In this document: positions 33,658-41,716 of the stretch, piece by piece | Numbering within the stretch: position 1 is the first letter of the stretch | Layout of the letters: the number at the start of each line of letters is the position of its first letter | NCBI GenBank assembly: GCA_023667765.1 | Contig: JAMOZS010000005.1 | Coordinates: 22,764-86,763 of the forward strand | Reading direction: 5' to 3' | DNA length: 64,000 nucleotides | From: Roseburia sp. | GTDB lineage: Bacteria > Bacillota > Clostridia > Lachnospirales > Lachnospiraceae | The notes under the pieces: model-generated | What the model was told of the DNA's origin: nothing | What the model saw: only the letters and a program-made list of their open reading frames with translations | Databases searched by the model: none | Program-made: the position numbers and the translations under genes

Positions 33658-34290
33658 TTATTTCTCAGCATTCTTTTTCTCAAAATCCTCTATATACTGG
33701 ACAATCAGCTTCACCGTCCCGTCGACGCCCAGGACGCTGCTGTTGATGCACAAATCATAGCTGTCCGCACGGCCCCATTTCTTAGAGGAATAATAATTAT
33801 AATAGCTCTGTCGCTGTTTATCCTTCTTAATTATCATCTCCCGGGCCTTGGACTCCGACAGCCCATATTTCTTCATGATACGTTCTACCTTCGTGCGCTC
33901 GTCGCCATAGAGAAACAGATGAACACAGTTCTTGTACTCCGCCAGAGCATAATCTGCGCAACGTCCCACAATCACGCAGGAACCCTCATCTGCAATTTTC
34001 TTAATCGTGTCAAACTGCGCCAGAAACACCTTATGGCTGATAGGCATATCCACAAAGGAGGAGGCGTTATACCCAAAGGAATAGGTATCCATCACCAGAT
34101 TATAGAGGAAAGAATTCGTCGGCCTCTCATCATGATTCTGAATCATTTCCTCACAAAAACCGCTCTCCTTGGCTGCACGGGTCAGCAACTCCTTGTCATA
34201 ACATTTAATCCCAAAATATTCGGCAACCTTTTCCCCGATTTCACGACCGGCAGAACCAAATTGACGTCCGATAGTAATGATTGTATTCAT
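33658..34290 (-). CDS. Cytidylate kinase-like family protein (copy 2)
   Basis: A 210-aa P-loop kinase-like protein, paralogous to the one at 22785-23417. Shared features are the N-terminal TIGRQFGSAGREIGE loop, GSCVIVGRCADYAL, the RMIIKKD/KIDKHR-like KKDKQRQSYYNYY block and SYDLCINSS near the end. Substrate and pathway are unknown. It has its own consensus-like promoter and stands between the rplU operon and the aroB-lspA-rluD operon, so it is likely monocistronic. Confidence 0.8.
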   Translation of the reverse strand: MNTIITIGRQFGSAGREIGEKVAEYFGIKCYDKELLTRAAKESGFCEEMIQNHDERPTNSFLYNLVMDTYSFGYNASSFVDMPISHKVFLAQFDTIKKIADEGSCVIVGRCADYALAEYKNCVHLFLYGDERTKVERIMKKYGLSESKAREMIIKKDKQRQSYYNYYSSKKWGRADSYDLCINSSVLGVDGTVKLIVQYIEDFEKKNAEK

Positions 34291-34346
34291 AGAAACACCT
34301 TCCCTTCCGTATGATGTATGAATGATACGCTTTTTCAGATACCTTT

Positions 34347-34375
34347 ATTATACGCTATTTTCGCTATGTTTACAA
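34347..34375 (-). promoter_or_regulatory. Putative promoter of the second kinase-like gene
   Basis: Minus strand: TTGTAA, 17 bases, TATAAT, about 50 bp before the ATG. Confidence 0.65.
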
Positions 34376-34405
34376 CCAAATTCTGGTCTAACTTAATGAC
34401 TCAGC

Positions 34406-35320
34406 TTATCTCATTAAGCTTTCCAGACATTTTTCGAAATAATCCGGCAGGGGTGCGTCCACCTCCAGATAGCTTCCCGTCACAGGATGCACAAACCCCA
34501 ATGTCTTCGCATGGAGTATCTGCCCCAGCCCTTTATAATCCTGTTTCCCGTAAACCATATCCCCCAGAATCGGATGACCAATCCCGGCCATATGCACACG
34601 AATCTGATGGGTGCGCCCGGTTTCCAGACAGCATTCCGCATAAGTATACCCGGAAAAGCATTCCAGCACATGATAATGGGTCACAGCCCGTCTGCCGCTC
34701 TGGGCGCCGGTAACAACGCACATTTTTTTCCTGTCCTGGGGATGGCGTCCGATAGGTTTGTCTACGGTACCGTCCTCCTGAAGCCTCCCCTGGCAGATAC
34801 AATAATATTTCCTTGTGATGCTGTGCTCCTTAAACTGTTCTGCCAGCCGACTATGGGCAAAATCGTTTTTGCACACCACCAAAGAGCCGCTGGTATCTTT
34901 ATCAATCCTGTGTACGATTCCCGGCCGCAGCACTCCGTTAATACCCGAAAGCTGTCCCTTACAGTGAAACAAAAGAGCATTGACCAGCGTTCCTTCGTAA
35001 TGTCCCGGGGCGGGATGTACCACCATCCCTTTCGGCTTATTCACCACAAGCAGATGCTCATCCTCATAAAGAATATCCAGAGGGATATCCTCGGCGGCTA
35101 TATCCGGCTCTATGGGCTCCGGCACCGTAAAGGAAATCTCATCCTCAGCGTTTACCCGATAGCTAACCTTTACAGGCTTTCCGTTCACCAGAAGCTTCTC
35201 TTCCTTAATCAGCTTCTGTATATGAGAGCGGGACAGCTTTTCCGCCATAAATGCGCTGACGCATTTATCAATTCTCTCGTCTCCCATCTCCTCGGTTATC
35301 TGCAGACAAAATTCTTCCAT
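34406..35320 (-). CDS. RluD-family pseudouridine synthase
   Basis: A 304-aa RluA/RluD-family enzyme that isomerises uridine in rRNA. An N-terminal S4 RNA-binding domain (RIDKCVSAFMAEKLSRSHIQ) precedes the catalytic domain. That domain has GIVHRIDKDTSG holding the catalytic Asp, and GRTHQIRVHMAGIGHPI. Its place directly after lspA matches Bacillus ylyB, an RluD homologue, but the exact rRNA target cannot be read. Confidence 0.92.
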   Translation of the reverse strand: MEEFCLQITEEMGDERIDKCVSAFMAEKLSRSHIQKLIKEEKLLVNGKPVKVSYRVNAEDEISFTVPEPIEPDIAAEDIPLDILYEDEHLLVVNKPKGMVVHPAPGHYEGTLVNALLFHCKGQLSGINGVLRPGIVHRIDKDTSGSLVVCKNDFAHSRLAEQFKEHSITRKYYCICQGRLQEDGTVDKPIGRHPQDRKKMCVVTGAQSGRRAVTHYHVLECFSGYTYAECCLETGRTHQIRVHMAGIGHPILGDMVYGKQDYKGLGQILHAKTLGFVHPVTGSYLEVDAPLPDYFEKCLESLMR

Positions 35321-35348
35321 ACTGAAACCTCGTTTTTGCGCGCCTTTT

Positions 35349-35897
35349 TTACTCTTTCATCTCTCTGTAGCGATTCTGTTTAAAGCTCAAAAATTCCAAA
35401 TCCTTTTCCTTATATACGAACAGAAGCAGTATTCCCAACCCAATCGTTCCCACCACCACATAAATATCCGCGACGTTAAAAATCGGATAATTAATCAGGA
35501 TGAAGGAGATAAAATCCACCACATAATCGAAGCGGAAGCGGTCCGTCATATTGCCGATTCCTCCCGCCATAACCACGGAAATCAGCAGATGCAGCCATTT
35601 ATATTTGGACTTTTCGGGAAGCTTAAACAATACAAATAGTAAAATTGCCAGAAAAACCGCACTCACAAACAGAATAAAGAATTTCTGATTCTGCAGCATG
35701 CCAAAGGCCGAGCCTCTGTTCTCAAGATACTGCAATTCCAAAACCCCGTCTATCAGCACAAAGGCCGGTTGGCCCTTGAGCCTGACAATGGCCAGATACT
35801 TTGTAAACTGGTCAAAGGCCAGTAAAAGAGCAACCAGCAGTACATCAAGGACCAACATCCTTCCTCTTTTCATTTCTTTTTTGGGAGCCTTACTCAT
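35349..35897 (-). CDS. lspA: Lipoprotein signal peptidase LspA
   Basis: LspA removes signal peptides from prolipoproteins in the membrane. The 182-aa protein has four hydrophobic helices and all family boxes: FDQFTK, LENRGSAFG, GGIGNMTDR, VVDF (catalytic Asp128) and FNVAD (catalytic Asp144). A longer charged C-terminal tail follows. Lipoproteins it could process in this window include the livK-like protein and the D-Ala-D-Ala carboxypeptidase. Confidence 0.96.
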   Translation of the reverse strand: MSKAPKKEMKRGRMLVLDVLLVALLLAFDQFTKYLAIVRLKGQPAFVLIDGVLELQYLENRGSAFGMLQNQKFFILFVSAVFLAILLFVLFKLPEKSKYKWLHLLISVVMAGGIGNMTDRFRFDYVVDFISFILINYPIFNVADIYVVVGTIGLGILLLFVYKEKDLEFLSFKQNRYREMKE

Positions 35898-35919
35898 AAC
35901 AGATTATCCTTTCCCGTGC

Positions 35920-37026
35920 TTAATCAAGGGCATTCTCGTCAAAATGAATTTCCTTTATTGCGGCCAGTATCTCCTCATCCGTGACGGAGGTATCAAGAAC
36001 TGCCTTGCCTATCTTTTTTAACAGCACAAACTTAATCTTCCCGTTTTCCATTTTTTTATCTGCTTTGGTCAGGCGCAGAATCTCTTCCGGATTAATACCG
36101 TCCACACTGATTGGCAGATAAAAGGGCACAAACATATCTCTGATTTCATAATACTCCTCCATGGTAAGGAGCTCCTTCTTCCAGGAGATATAAGCGGCGG
36201 CTACCGCCCCTAAGGCCACACATTCCCCATGGTACAGCTTAAAGTCCTTTGCCTTTTCAATGGCATGGCCGATAGTATGCCCAAAATTTAACAGGGCTCT
36301 GTCTCCCTTTTCCGTAGGGTCCTTCTCCACCACAAGCTTCTTTATGGAACAGCTCCGCACCAGCATCTCCTCCAGCGTATCCAAATCCCTCTCGCAGATT
36401 TCATACATCTTATCAATCAGCCACTCATAAAAGCCGGCGTCCTTAATCAGCCCATGTTTCATCACCTCGCCAAAGCCCGAGAAAAACTGTCTGTCGCTCA
36501 GACTCTTCAGCACCTGAAAATTCATATATACCAGACGGGGCATTTTGAATGCGCCCACCATATTCTTATAGCTGTCAAAATCCACGCCGGTCTTACCTCC
36601 GATGGAGCTGTCAGCCTGTGCCAGAAGGGTCGTGGGTATCTGAATGAAATCAATACCGCGAAGATAGGTTGCAGCGGCAAAACCCGTAGTATCTCCCACT
36701 ACGCCGCCTCCCAGAGCTACCAGCATATCCTTTCGCTCATAACCCTCCTGAATCAAATGCGTGTACAGCTCTCTCACCGTATCGAGATTTTTCTGTGCCT
36801 CTCCCGCAGGAAATACAAACTTGGTTACCTTTTTGCAGCATTTTTCAAGAACAGTCCTTACCTCTTCGCTGTACAGACCGTCCACCGTGGAATCTGTGAC
36901 GATGCAGAGCTTTCTGTCCCCGGTTTCCAGAGCAGCCAGTTCTTCCTCCAATTCTTCAAAGGATTTTGTAAAAATAATATCGTAGCAGGGCTTTTTATCC
37001 TTTAACACCGGTAATCTCTGTGCCAT
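35920..37026 (-). CDS. aroB: 3-dehydroquinate synthase AroB
   Basis: AroB converts DAHP to 3-dehydroquinate, the second step of the shikimate pathway, using NAD and a divalent metal. The 368-aa protein has the NAD loop GGGVVGDTTGFAAATYLRGI, the substrate block QADSSIGGKTGVD, and metal ligands in GEVMKHGLI and NFGHTIGHAIE. No other shikimate genes are near. It starts an aroB-lspA-rluD run. Its promoter appears to lie in the end of sepF, with a terminator hairpin in the short leader. Confidence 0.96.
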   Translation of the reverse strand: MAQRLPVLKDKKPCYDIIFTKSFEELEEELAALETGDRKLCIVTDSTVDGLYSEEVRTVLEKCCKKVTKFVFPAGEAQKNLDTVRELYTHLIQEGYERKDMLVALGGGVVGDTTGFAAATYLRGIDFIQIPTTLLAQADSSIGGKTGVDFDSYKNMVGAFKMPRLVYMNFQVLKSLSDRQFFSGFGEVMKHGLIKDAGFYEWLIDKMYEICERDLDTLEEMLVRSCSIKKLVVEKDPTEKGDRALLNFGHTIGHAIEKAKDFKLYHGECVALGAVAAAYISWKKELLTMEEYYEIRDMFVPFYLPISVDGINPEEILRLTKADKKMENGKIKFVLLKKIGKAVLDTSVTDEEILAAIKEIHFDENALD

Positions 37027-37043
37027 TTTGCTTTCTCCTTTTC

Positions 37044-37074
37044 AAAAAGACTTCCCGCCTGATATAGCGGGAAG
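37044..37074 (-). terminator. Intrinsic terminator in the sepF-aroB gap
   Basis: An 8-bp stem CTTCCCGC / GCGGGAAG with an 8-base loop is followed on the minus strand by TCTTTTTG. It ends 18 bp before the aroB ATG. Confidence 0.8.
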
Positions 37075-37093
37075 CTGTATTTTTTGTATTTCG

Positions 37094-37123
37094 CTTATAT
37101 TCCGTTATTAATCGGAGCGTCAA
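37094..37123 (-). promoter_or_regulatory. Putative aroB promoter inside the sepF 3' end
   Basis: Minus strand: TTGACG, 18 bases, TATAAG, each one mismatch from consensus. The expected transcript start is near 37087, just upstream of the terminator hairpin. Confidence 0.5.
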
Positions 37124-37610
37124 AGGCGCCTCCGAAAATATCCTGTATATCCCCTGAAATATCCACACTCGCCGGCGTAATGATAAAAATATAATGAGAG
37201 ATTTTCTGTAAATTACCGGATATGGCAAAGCAGGAGCCTGATGTAAAATCGATAATTCTCTGAGCGATATCCACGTCCAGCCCTTCCAGATTCAACACTA
37301 CCGTCCTGTTGGCAAGCAATGTCTCCGTTATCTCCCTTGCATCCTCCACAGATGTGGGACGAATCACACAAACCTCCATGCCATTTCCCTGGATTTTGCG
37401 GGAAGCGCTTTGTCTGATAGGAGTGACCTTGGGCTGAATTGCCGCCTTTTTGGGCAGCTTATCCTCGTATTCCAAATCCTTTGACACTGTATTTTTTCTG
37501 GGAGCTGCAGGAATTTCTACCTCATCGTCATCCAGATAATCGTCCTCGTAAAACTCTTCATCCTCGTCATTCAACTTCATGTAGTTCAAGAACTTATCCA
37601 TCACACCCAT
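37095..37610 (-). CDS. sepF: Cell division protein SepF
   Basis: SepF tethers FtsZ to the membrane and organises its filaments. The 171-aa protein has an N-terminal amphipathic segment (MGVMDKFLNYMKL), an acidic linker rich in Asp/Glu, and the C-terminal SepF core (NRTVVLNLEGLDVDIAQRI and FTSGSCFAISG). It follows yggS by 3 bp, the standard ylmE-sepF order of Firmicutes. Confidence 0.95.
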   Translation of the reverse strand: MGVMDKFLNYMKLNDEDEEFYEDDYLDDDEVEIPAAPRKNTVSKDLEYEDKLPKKAAIQPKVTPIRQSASRKIQGNGMEVCVIRPTSVEDAREITETLLANRTVVLNLEGLDVDIAQRIIDFTSGSCFAISGNLQKISHYIFIITPASVDISGDIQDIFGGAFDAPINNGI

Positions 37611-37613
37611 CTA

Positions 37614-38315
37614 CTATTCTCCTTCTTTTATGTAGTTTCGCTCTCCGAAAATACCTGTGCCCACCCGTACATAGGCGGCGCCCTCCTCCACGGCAACCGT
37701 ATAATCGCCTGTCATGCCCATAGACAAAGTATTCATAGAAACATTATCAATGTTTTTCTCCATGATGTCAACAGACAAATGCTTCAGGCCCCGAAAATAT
37801 TCTCTGTTTTCCTCCGCATCGGCCGTAATCGGCGCAACCGTCATCAGCCCCTCAACAGAAATACCGGGAAGCGCCGCTATCCTTTCCACCAGCGCCGGGG
37901 CCTCCTCTCTGGACACACCAAACTTGCTCTCCTCATCCGCCATATTGACTTCAATCAGTATCTTCACCTTTACGCCCTTTTTCAACGCCTCCCTGCTGAT
38001 TTCCTCCGCCAGGCGGTAAGAATCCACACTATGTATCATATATACCTTATCTACGATATATTTTACCTTGTTCCGCTGTAAATGTCCAATCATATGAAAG
38101 CGAACATCCTCCGGCATATGGGGGATTTTATCCACAAGCTCCTGCACCCTGTTTTCACCAAAGTCCCTGGCTCCCGCCTCATAAGCCTCCAGCAGCATCG
38201 GCAGAGGCTTTGTCTTACTGACTGCAATCAGCGTCACCTCCCCGGAATTACGTCCGCTTCTCTCACAGGCCTTCTGTATATCGGCCTCCACCTGTCTAAG
38301 ATTATCTCTAATCAT
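37614..38315 (-). CDS. PLP homeostasis protein YggS/YlmE
   Basis: A 233-aa single-domain PLP-binding protein that buffers pyridoxal phosphate. PLP would be bound by Lys34 in LIAVSKTKP. Other family motifs are DFGENRVQEL, FHMIGHLQRNKVK and MGMTGDYTVAVEEGA. ATG 38313-38315 is preferred because MIRDNLRQVE is the usual N-terminus; ATGs up to 38333 are possible. It is coupled to sepF. Confidence 0.93.
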   Translation of the reverse strand: MIRDNLRQVEADIQKACERSGRNSGEVTLIAVSKTKPLPMLLEAYEAGARDFGENRVQELVDKIPHMPEDVRFHMIGHLQRNKVKYIVDKVYMIHSVDSYRLAEEISREALKKGVKVKILIEVNMADEESKFGVSREEAPALVERIAALPGISVEGLMTVAPITADAEENREYFRGLKHLSVDIMEKNIDNVSMNTLSMGMTGDYTVAVEEGAAYVRVGTGIFGERNYIKEGE

Positions 38316-38344
38316 CTTTCCTCTCATTCCCACCGCCCAAACGG

Positions 38345-39745
38345 TTATTCATTGATAAACTGGTCGTCGCTTACCGCCGCTGCATCCAGCACGATATAAT
38401 CATATACATTTAACCCGTAACGGGTATTAGCCTTCACAATGGCATATTCCTCATTTTTATACAATATATTAATTTCCTTGAAATCCGCATAACCCTTGTT
38501 CATATTGTACACGCCAATCAGCGTGGCCCGCCGGCTTACCGTATAAGTCTCCTGACTGTCCAGCTTGTACAGCACATTCCCTGCCGACAGCTGAGAGGCG
38601 TCCAGATAATACTCTTCATTCTCCTCGTCATAGCTGTATACATCCGTACTTACAAACTCACTGGAAATCGTGCCATCCTCCAGATAACACTGGCGTATCA
38701 CGCCGCTTTTGCCATTCTCTCCTTCTGTTATCAGAAAGTCCTTTTTTATCAGGAAAAACTCTTTTTCTATGATAGAGGAAACCGGTATCTTAAGACCTGT
38801 TTCATCATGCGTAACCAGCTCTACATCCAGGAATCTGTCGGAGATAAAGGTAATCATGGAATTATTAAAATCCAGACGTAGAAAAGTGTTTCCGTCGCTG
38901 CCGTGCAACAGACTGACCTGTCCCCAGGATTCATACTGATTCGACAGAAAGCGCACCTTTATATATTCTTCCTCCAAAAGAGTCCTGCCCCGCTCCTCAT
39001 CAACAGGTATCACCAGCGACCACTCTTCGTCCAGGGAGAGCTTGTACGCCGGCTCGCCCGCCGCTATCAACTCATTGCCCAGAATCTGCTTTTTCTCATA
39101 TTCCTTTTCGTCAAATACCGCTTTTGTCACGTCCTCGGCCTTCAAATTCTCATAACCGTCCGTCCAGTAAGCCACAATACCGGTATTATGGGCGCGGTTA
39201 TAGTTTATCACATTGCCTCCGGCTTCGTCGCTCATATTTTCAATGCTCTTCAGCATATTTACATTGGCTATTTTCAGTACTGTATTCTTCAGCGAACGCT
39301 TAAAATCATAGGTATTACCAAATTGCTGTTCGTCGAAGCCATGTACAAAATTAACAATTTCATTTCGGAACTCCCGCAATTCTTTATCGCTTAGGGATGC
39401 CGCGCTAAACGCTCCCGTTTCTATATAGCTGTTTAATCTGCCGGCCTCGTCTATCGTATAGACCAAATCCCCTACGGCAACCCGCTCGCCCTCATAGGCA
39501 AAATAGTTAATATATCCTGCTGAATCCGTATTTACCACAGTCTCATTGCGAAGTACAATCCCTCTGCAGATATTGTTTACGGCCAGAGAACCTTCCTTTA
39601 CCTCATATCTCACAATACGGCTTGTCTGGAAATAGGATATCACTCCATAGACCACATAGAAGAATACCACCGCAAAAATAACCATTCCGATATTGATATT
39701 CAATGGTTTTCTGTATTTTTTTATTTTGCTGCGCTGCTTTGCCAA
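38345..39745 (-). CDS. HlyD-like membrane-anchored protein in the sepF cluster
   Basis: A 466-aa protein with a basic N-terminus, one membrane helix (about 19-39) and a large extracellular part. Its first segment (GIVLRNETVVNTDSAGYINYFAYEGERVAVGDLVYTI) resembles the biotinyl-lipoyl-like hairpin of HlyD/efflux adaptors, although no transporter partner is adjacent. TTG 39743-39745 is the start, with GGAGG 11 bases upstream. It lies 11 bp before the yggS frame. Such proteins recur beside yggS-sepF in Clostridia, suggesting a division-linked envelope role, which is inference. Confidence 0.75.
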   Translation of the reverse strand: MAKQRSKIKKYRKPLNINIGMVIFAVVFFYVVYGVISYFQTSRIVRYEVKEGSLAVNNICRGIVLRNETVVNTDSAGYINYFAYEGERVAVGDLVYTIDEAGRLNSYIETGAFSAASLSDKELREFRNEIVNFVHGFDEQQFGNTYDFKRSLKNTVLKIANVNMLKSIENMSDEAGGNVINYNRAHNTGIVAYWTDGYENLKAEDVTKAVFDEKEYEKKQILGNELIAAGEPAYKLSLDEEWSLVIPVDEERGRTLLEEEYIKVRFLSNQYESWGQVSLLHGSDGNTFLRLDFNNSMITFISDRFLDVELVTHDETGLKIPVSSIIEKEFFLIKKDFLITEGENGKSGVIRQCYLEDGTISSEFVSTDVYSYDEENEEYYLDASQLSAGNVLYKLDSQETYTVSRRATLIGVYNMNKGYADFKEINILYKNEEYAIVKANTRYGLNVYDYIVLDAAAVSDDQFINE

Positions 39746-39773
39746 ATTAAAAACTGCCTCCGAATTATCAATG

Positions 39774-39801
39774 AAAAGCCTCGGTCTTTTCTCCGAGGCT
39801 T
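39774..39801 (-). terminator. Intrinsic terminator after the P-loop gene
   Basis: A 9-bp perfect stem AAGCCTCGG / CCGAGGCTT with an 8-base loop is followed by TTCATT on the minus strand. It ends about 28 bp before the HlyD-like start codon. Confidence 0.7.
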
Positions 39802-39832
39802 CTCATCTGTTTTTCATATAATCACAAACCTG

Positions 39833-40252
39833 TTACAGGGAAATAATCACCTTATCTTTCAAATCTTCAGAAAGCTCTGCTTCATCAATGGATACGCTCA
39901 ATATAAAATCTATGCCGAATTTCTCACTTATCTTATCCAGCTTTTTGATAGCGTCCGTGGGGTCGGCGTCCTGCAGACCGGATATCTTCAGAAAGCTGTC
40001 AAAATACATCTGCTGTAAATCATGGTCCTGCGAAATAATACCGCATACAAAGCCTGCAAATACATCGCTGTTGTCAATTATGTACTGTGAAACATCTATC
40101 AGACGAACCTTGTTGTTCAGTTCATACATATGCTTGGTACTCTTATCCAGATATACAATATTACCTGCTGTTTTTTGTACTTCACTATTCACTTTATCCA
40201 GTAACTGTTTTGTCTTGCCCTTGCCCTTCTTCCCTACAATCAACTGCACCAT
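39833..40252 (-). CDS. Small P-loop protein, 139 aa
   Basis: The protein begins MVQLIVGKKGKGKTKQ, a complete Walker A (GKKGKGKT, residues 7-14). The next strand, GNIVYLDKST, may carry a Walker-B-like Asp. A helical C-terminal half contains an acidic KLDKISEKFGIDFILSVS segment. No known family was recognised with confidence; similar proteins are sometimes labelled PilT-like. AGGAGG is eight bases before the ATG. It has its own promoter and a terminator, so it is probably monocistronic. Confidence 0.75.
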   Translation of the reverse strand: MVQLIVGKKGKGKTKQLLDKVNSEVQKTAGNIVYLDKSTKHMYELNNKVRLIDVSQYIIDNSDVFAGFVCGIISQDHDLQQMYFDSFLKISGLQDADPTDAIKKLDKISEKFGIDFILSVSIDEAELSEDLKDKVIISL

Positions 40253-40304
40253 TGGTATATCCTCCTATAGTATATTGATGAAATGCTTCTTTCAATCTAC
40301 TTCT

Positions 40305-40333
40305 ATTATAAGTTATCCGAAGCCAAAAAACAA
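40305..40333 (-). promoter_or_regulatory. Putative promoter of the P-loop gene
   Basis: Minus strand: TTGTTT, 17 bases, TATAAT, about 50 bp before the ATG and just after the carboxypeptidase stop codon. Confidence 0.6.
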
Positions 40334-40336
40334 CCA

Positions 40337-41314
40337 CTATTTATTAATCTCGCCCAACAAATCCACCATCTCCTGATAGAGAATATCACTCTCCTCGCTC
40401 TGAAGAATCACGGAAATATAAGGCGCTCCGGCCGCATCCTTAGACAGAAGCATCAGACAATGCCCCGCCGCACTGGTGGTTCCGGTTTTACCCCCAATAA
40501 TATTTATATTTTCAGGCGCCTGAAAATGTCCCCGAAAGAACCGATTCGTACTCTCAAAGTTCAGCTCCTTACCGGCGCCGTTCTGGTCGTAATAGGTCAT
40601 CTGATAAGAGGTCTTATGAATAATCTCGGTAAATTTATCATAATGCATGGCCTCATTCAACATCAGATAAAGGTCATAGGCCGTGGAATAATGCTCCGTA
40701 TCGGTAAGGCCATGGGGATTAGTAAAATGCGTATTGGTAGCCCCCAAAAGACCGGCCTCCTCATTCATCAACTCTACAAAATGCTCCACCGTGCCCCCCA
40801 CATTCTCGGCAATCAGCATGGCCACATCATTCGCCGAATAAATCAGCAGAACATGCAGAGCCTGCTCCAATGTCATGGTATCGCCGGTCTTGATACCGCA
40901 CAGCTGGGCGCCGGACTCCGTAATCTTCACATTGTCCGTAGCGGTCAGTATCTGTTCAAGCGAACCGTTTTTAAGCGCCACAAGCGCCGTCATCACCTTC
41001 GTCAGGCTTGCGGGGTTCAGCTTCTCATGCGCCCCCTTTGCATATAATGTCTCTTTGTCGTTTACATCAAAAAGTACGGCTGCCGTGGCCTGGGACATAT
41101 CAATGCTTTCCGGATTTATATTTCCGGAGACGACGCATAAATCCGAGGCAAAGGGCTTCGCCCTGTCCTCCTCTCCTCCCGCTATAATATGAAAACCTCC
41201 CATTTGAGCATTGCTGTCATAGGGCATGTCATATTTCAGCCGTCCGCAGCCTCCCAGAGTAATCGCCACACACAGAAAGCCCGCCAAAATAGTTTTTCTA
41301 TTTGTACATTTCAC
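40337..41314 (-). CDS. D-alanyl-D-alanine carboxypeptidase lipoprotein (DacF-like)
   Basis: A 325-aa class C PBP that trims the terminal D-Ala of peptidoglycan stem peptides. The active-site motifs are S103LTK106, S160AN162 and GGKTGTT near residue 275. The N-terminus is a lipoprotein signal with lipobox LGGC (Cys23), so the enzyme is anchored by lipid instead of the usual C-terminal helix. The start is GTG at 41312-41314. The gene overlaps the end of mgsA by 17 bp and closes the morphogenesis island. Confidence 0.9.
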   Translation of the reverse strand: MKCTNRKTILAGFLCVAITLGGCGRLKYDMPYDSNAQMGGFHIIAGGEEDRAKPFASDLCVVSGNINPESIDMSQATAAVLFDVNDKETLYAKGAHEKLNPASLTKVMTALVALKNGSLEQILTATDNVKITESGAQLCGIKTGDTMTLEQALHVLLIYSANDVAMLIAENVGGTVEHFVELMNEEAGLLGATNTHFTNPHGLTDTEHYSTAYDLYLMLNEAMHYDKFTEIIHKTSYQMTYYDQNGAGKELNFESTNRFFRGHFQAPENINIIGGKTGTTSAAGHCLMLLSKDAAGAPYISVILQSEESDILYQEMVDLLGEINK

Positions 41315-41693
41315 GCCACTCTAAATCTCCTCTGTCCAGGGACTTGATTAACAGTTCCGCGCTAGCCAGATTCGTCGCTAACGGTATATTATGAATATCA
41401 CAAAGCTTTACTACATTATTTACATCCGGCTCATGGGACTTGGGGGTCAGAGGATCTCTCAAAAAAATAACCAAATCCATCTGATTATGCTCAATCTGAG
41501 CTCCTATCTGCTGCTCGCCCCCCAGATGGCCCGCCAGAAATTTATGAATATTTAAATTGGTAACCTCCTCAATCAATCTGCCCGTAGTGCCTGTGGCATA
41601 CAAATCATTTTTGCTTAAAATCCCACGATACGCAATACAGAAATTCTGCATCAGCTTCTTCTTTGCATCATGTGCAATCAATGCAATATTCAT
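41298..41693 (-). CDS. mgsA: Methylglyoxal synthase MgsA
   Basis: MgsA converts dihydroxyacetone phosphate to methylglyoxal, a glycolytic overflow bypass. The 131-aa protein begins MNIALIAHDAKKK and has the phosphate-binding ATGTTG and the catalytic block MDLVIFLRDPL, with HEPDVN following. ATG 41691-41693 has GAGGG seven bases upstream. Its position after rodA in a cell-shape cluster is seen in other Clostridia; the reason is unclear. Confidence 0.95.
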   Translation of the reverse strand: MNIALIAHDAKKKLMQNFCIAYRGILSKNDLYATGTTGRLIEEVTNLNIHKFLAGHLGGEQQIGAQIEHNQMDLVIFLRDPLTPKSHEPDVNNVVKLCDIHNIPLATNLASAELLIKSLDRGDLEWREMYK

Positions 41694-41716
41694 ACGACAA
41701 CCCTCTCTCCGTTTTA

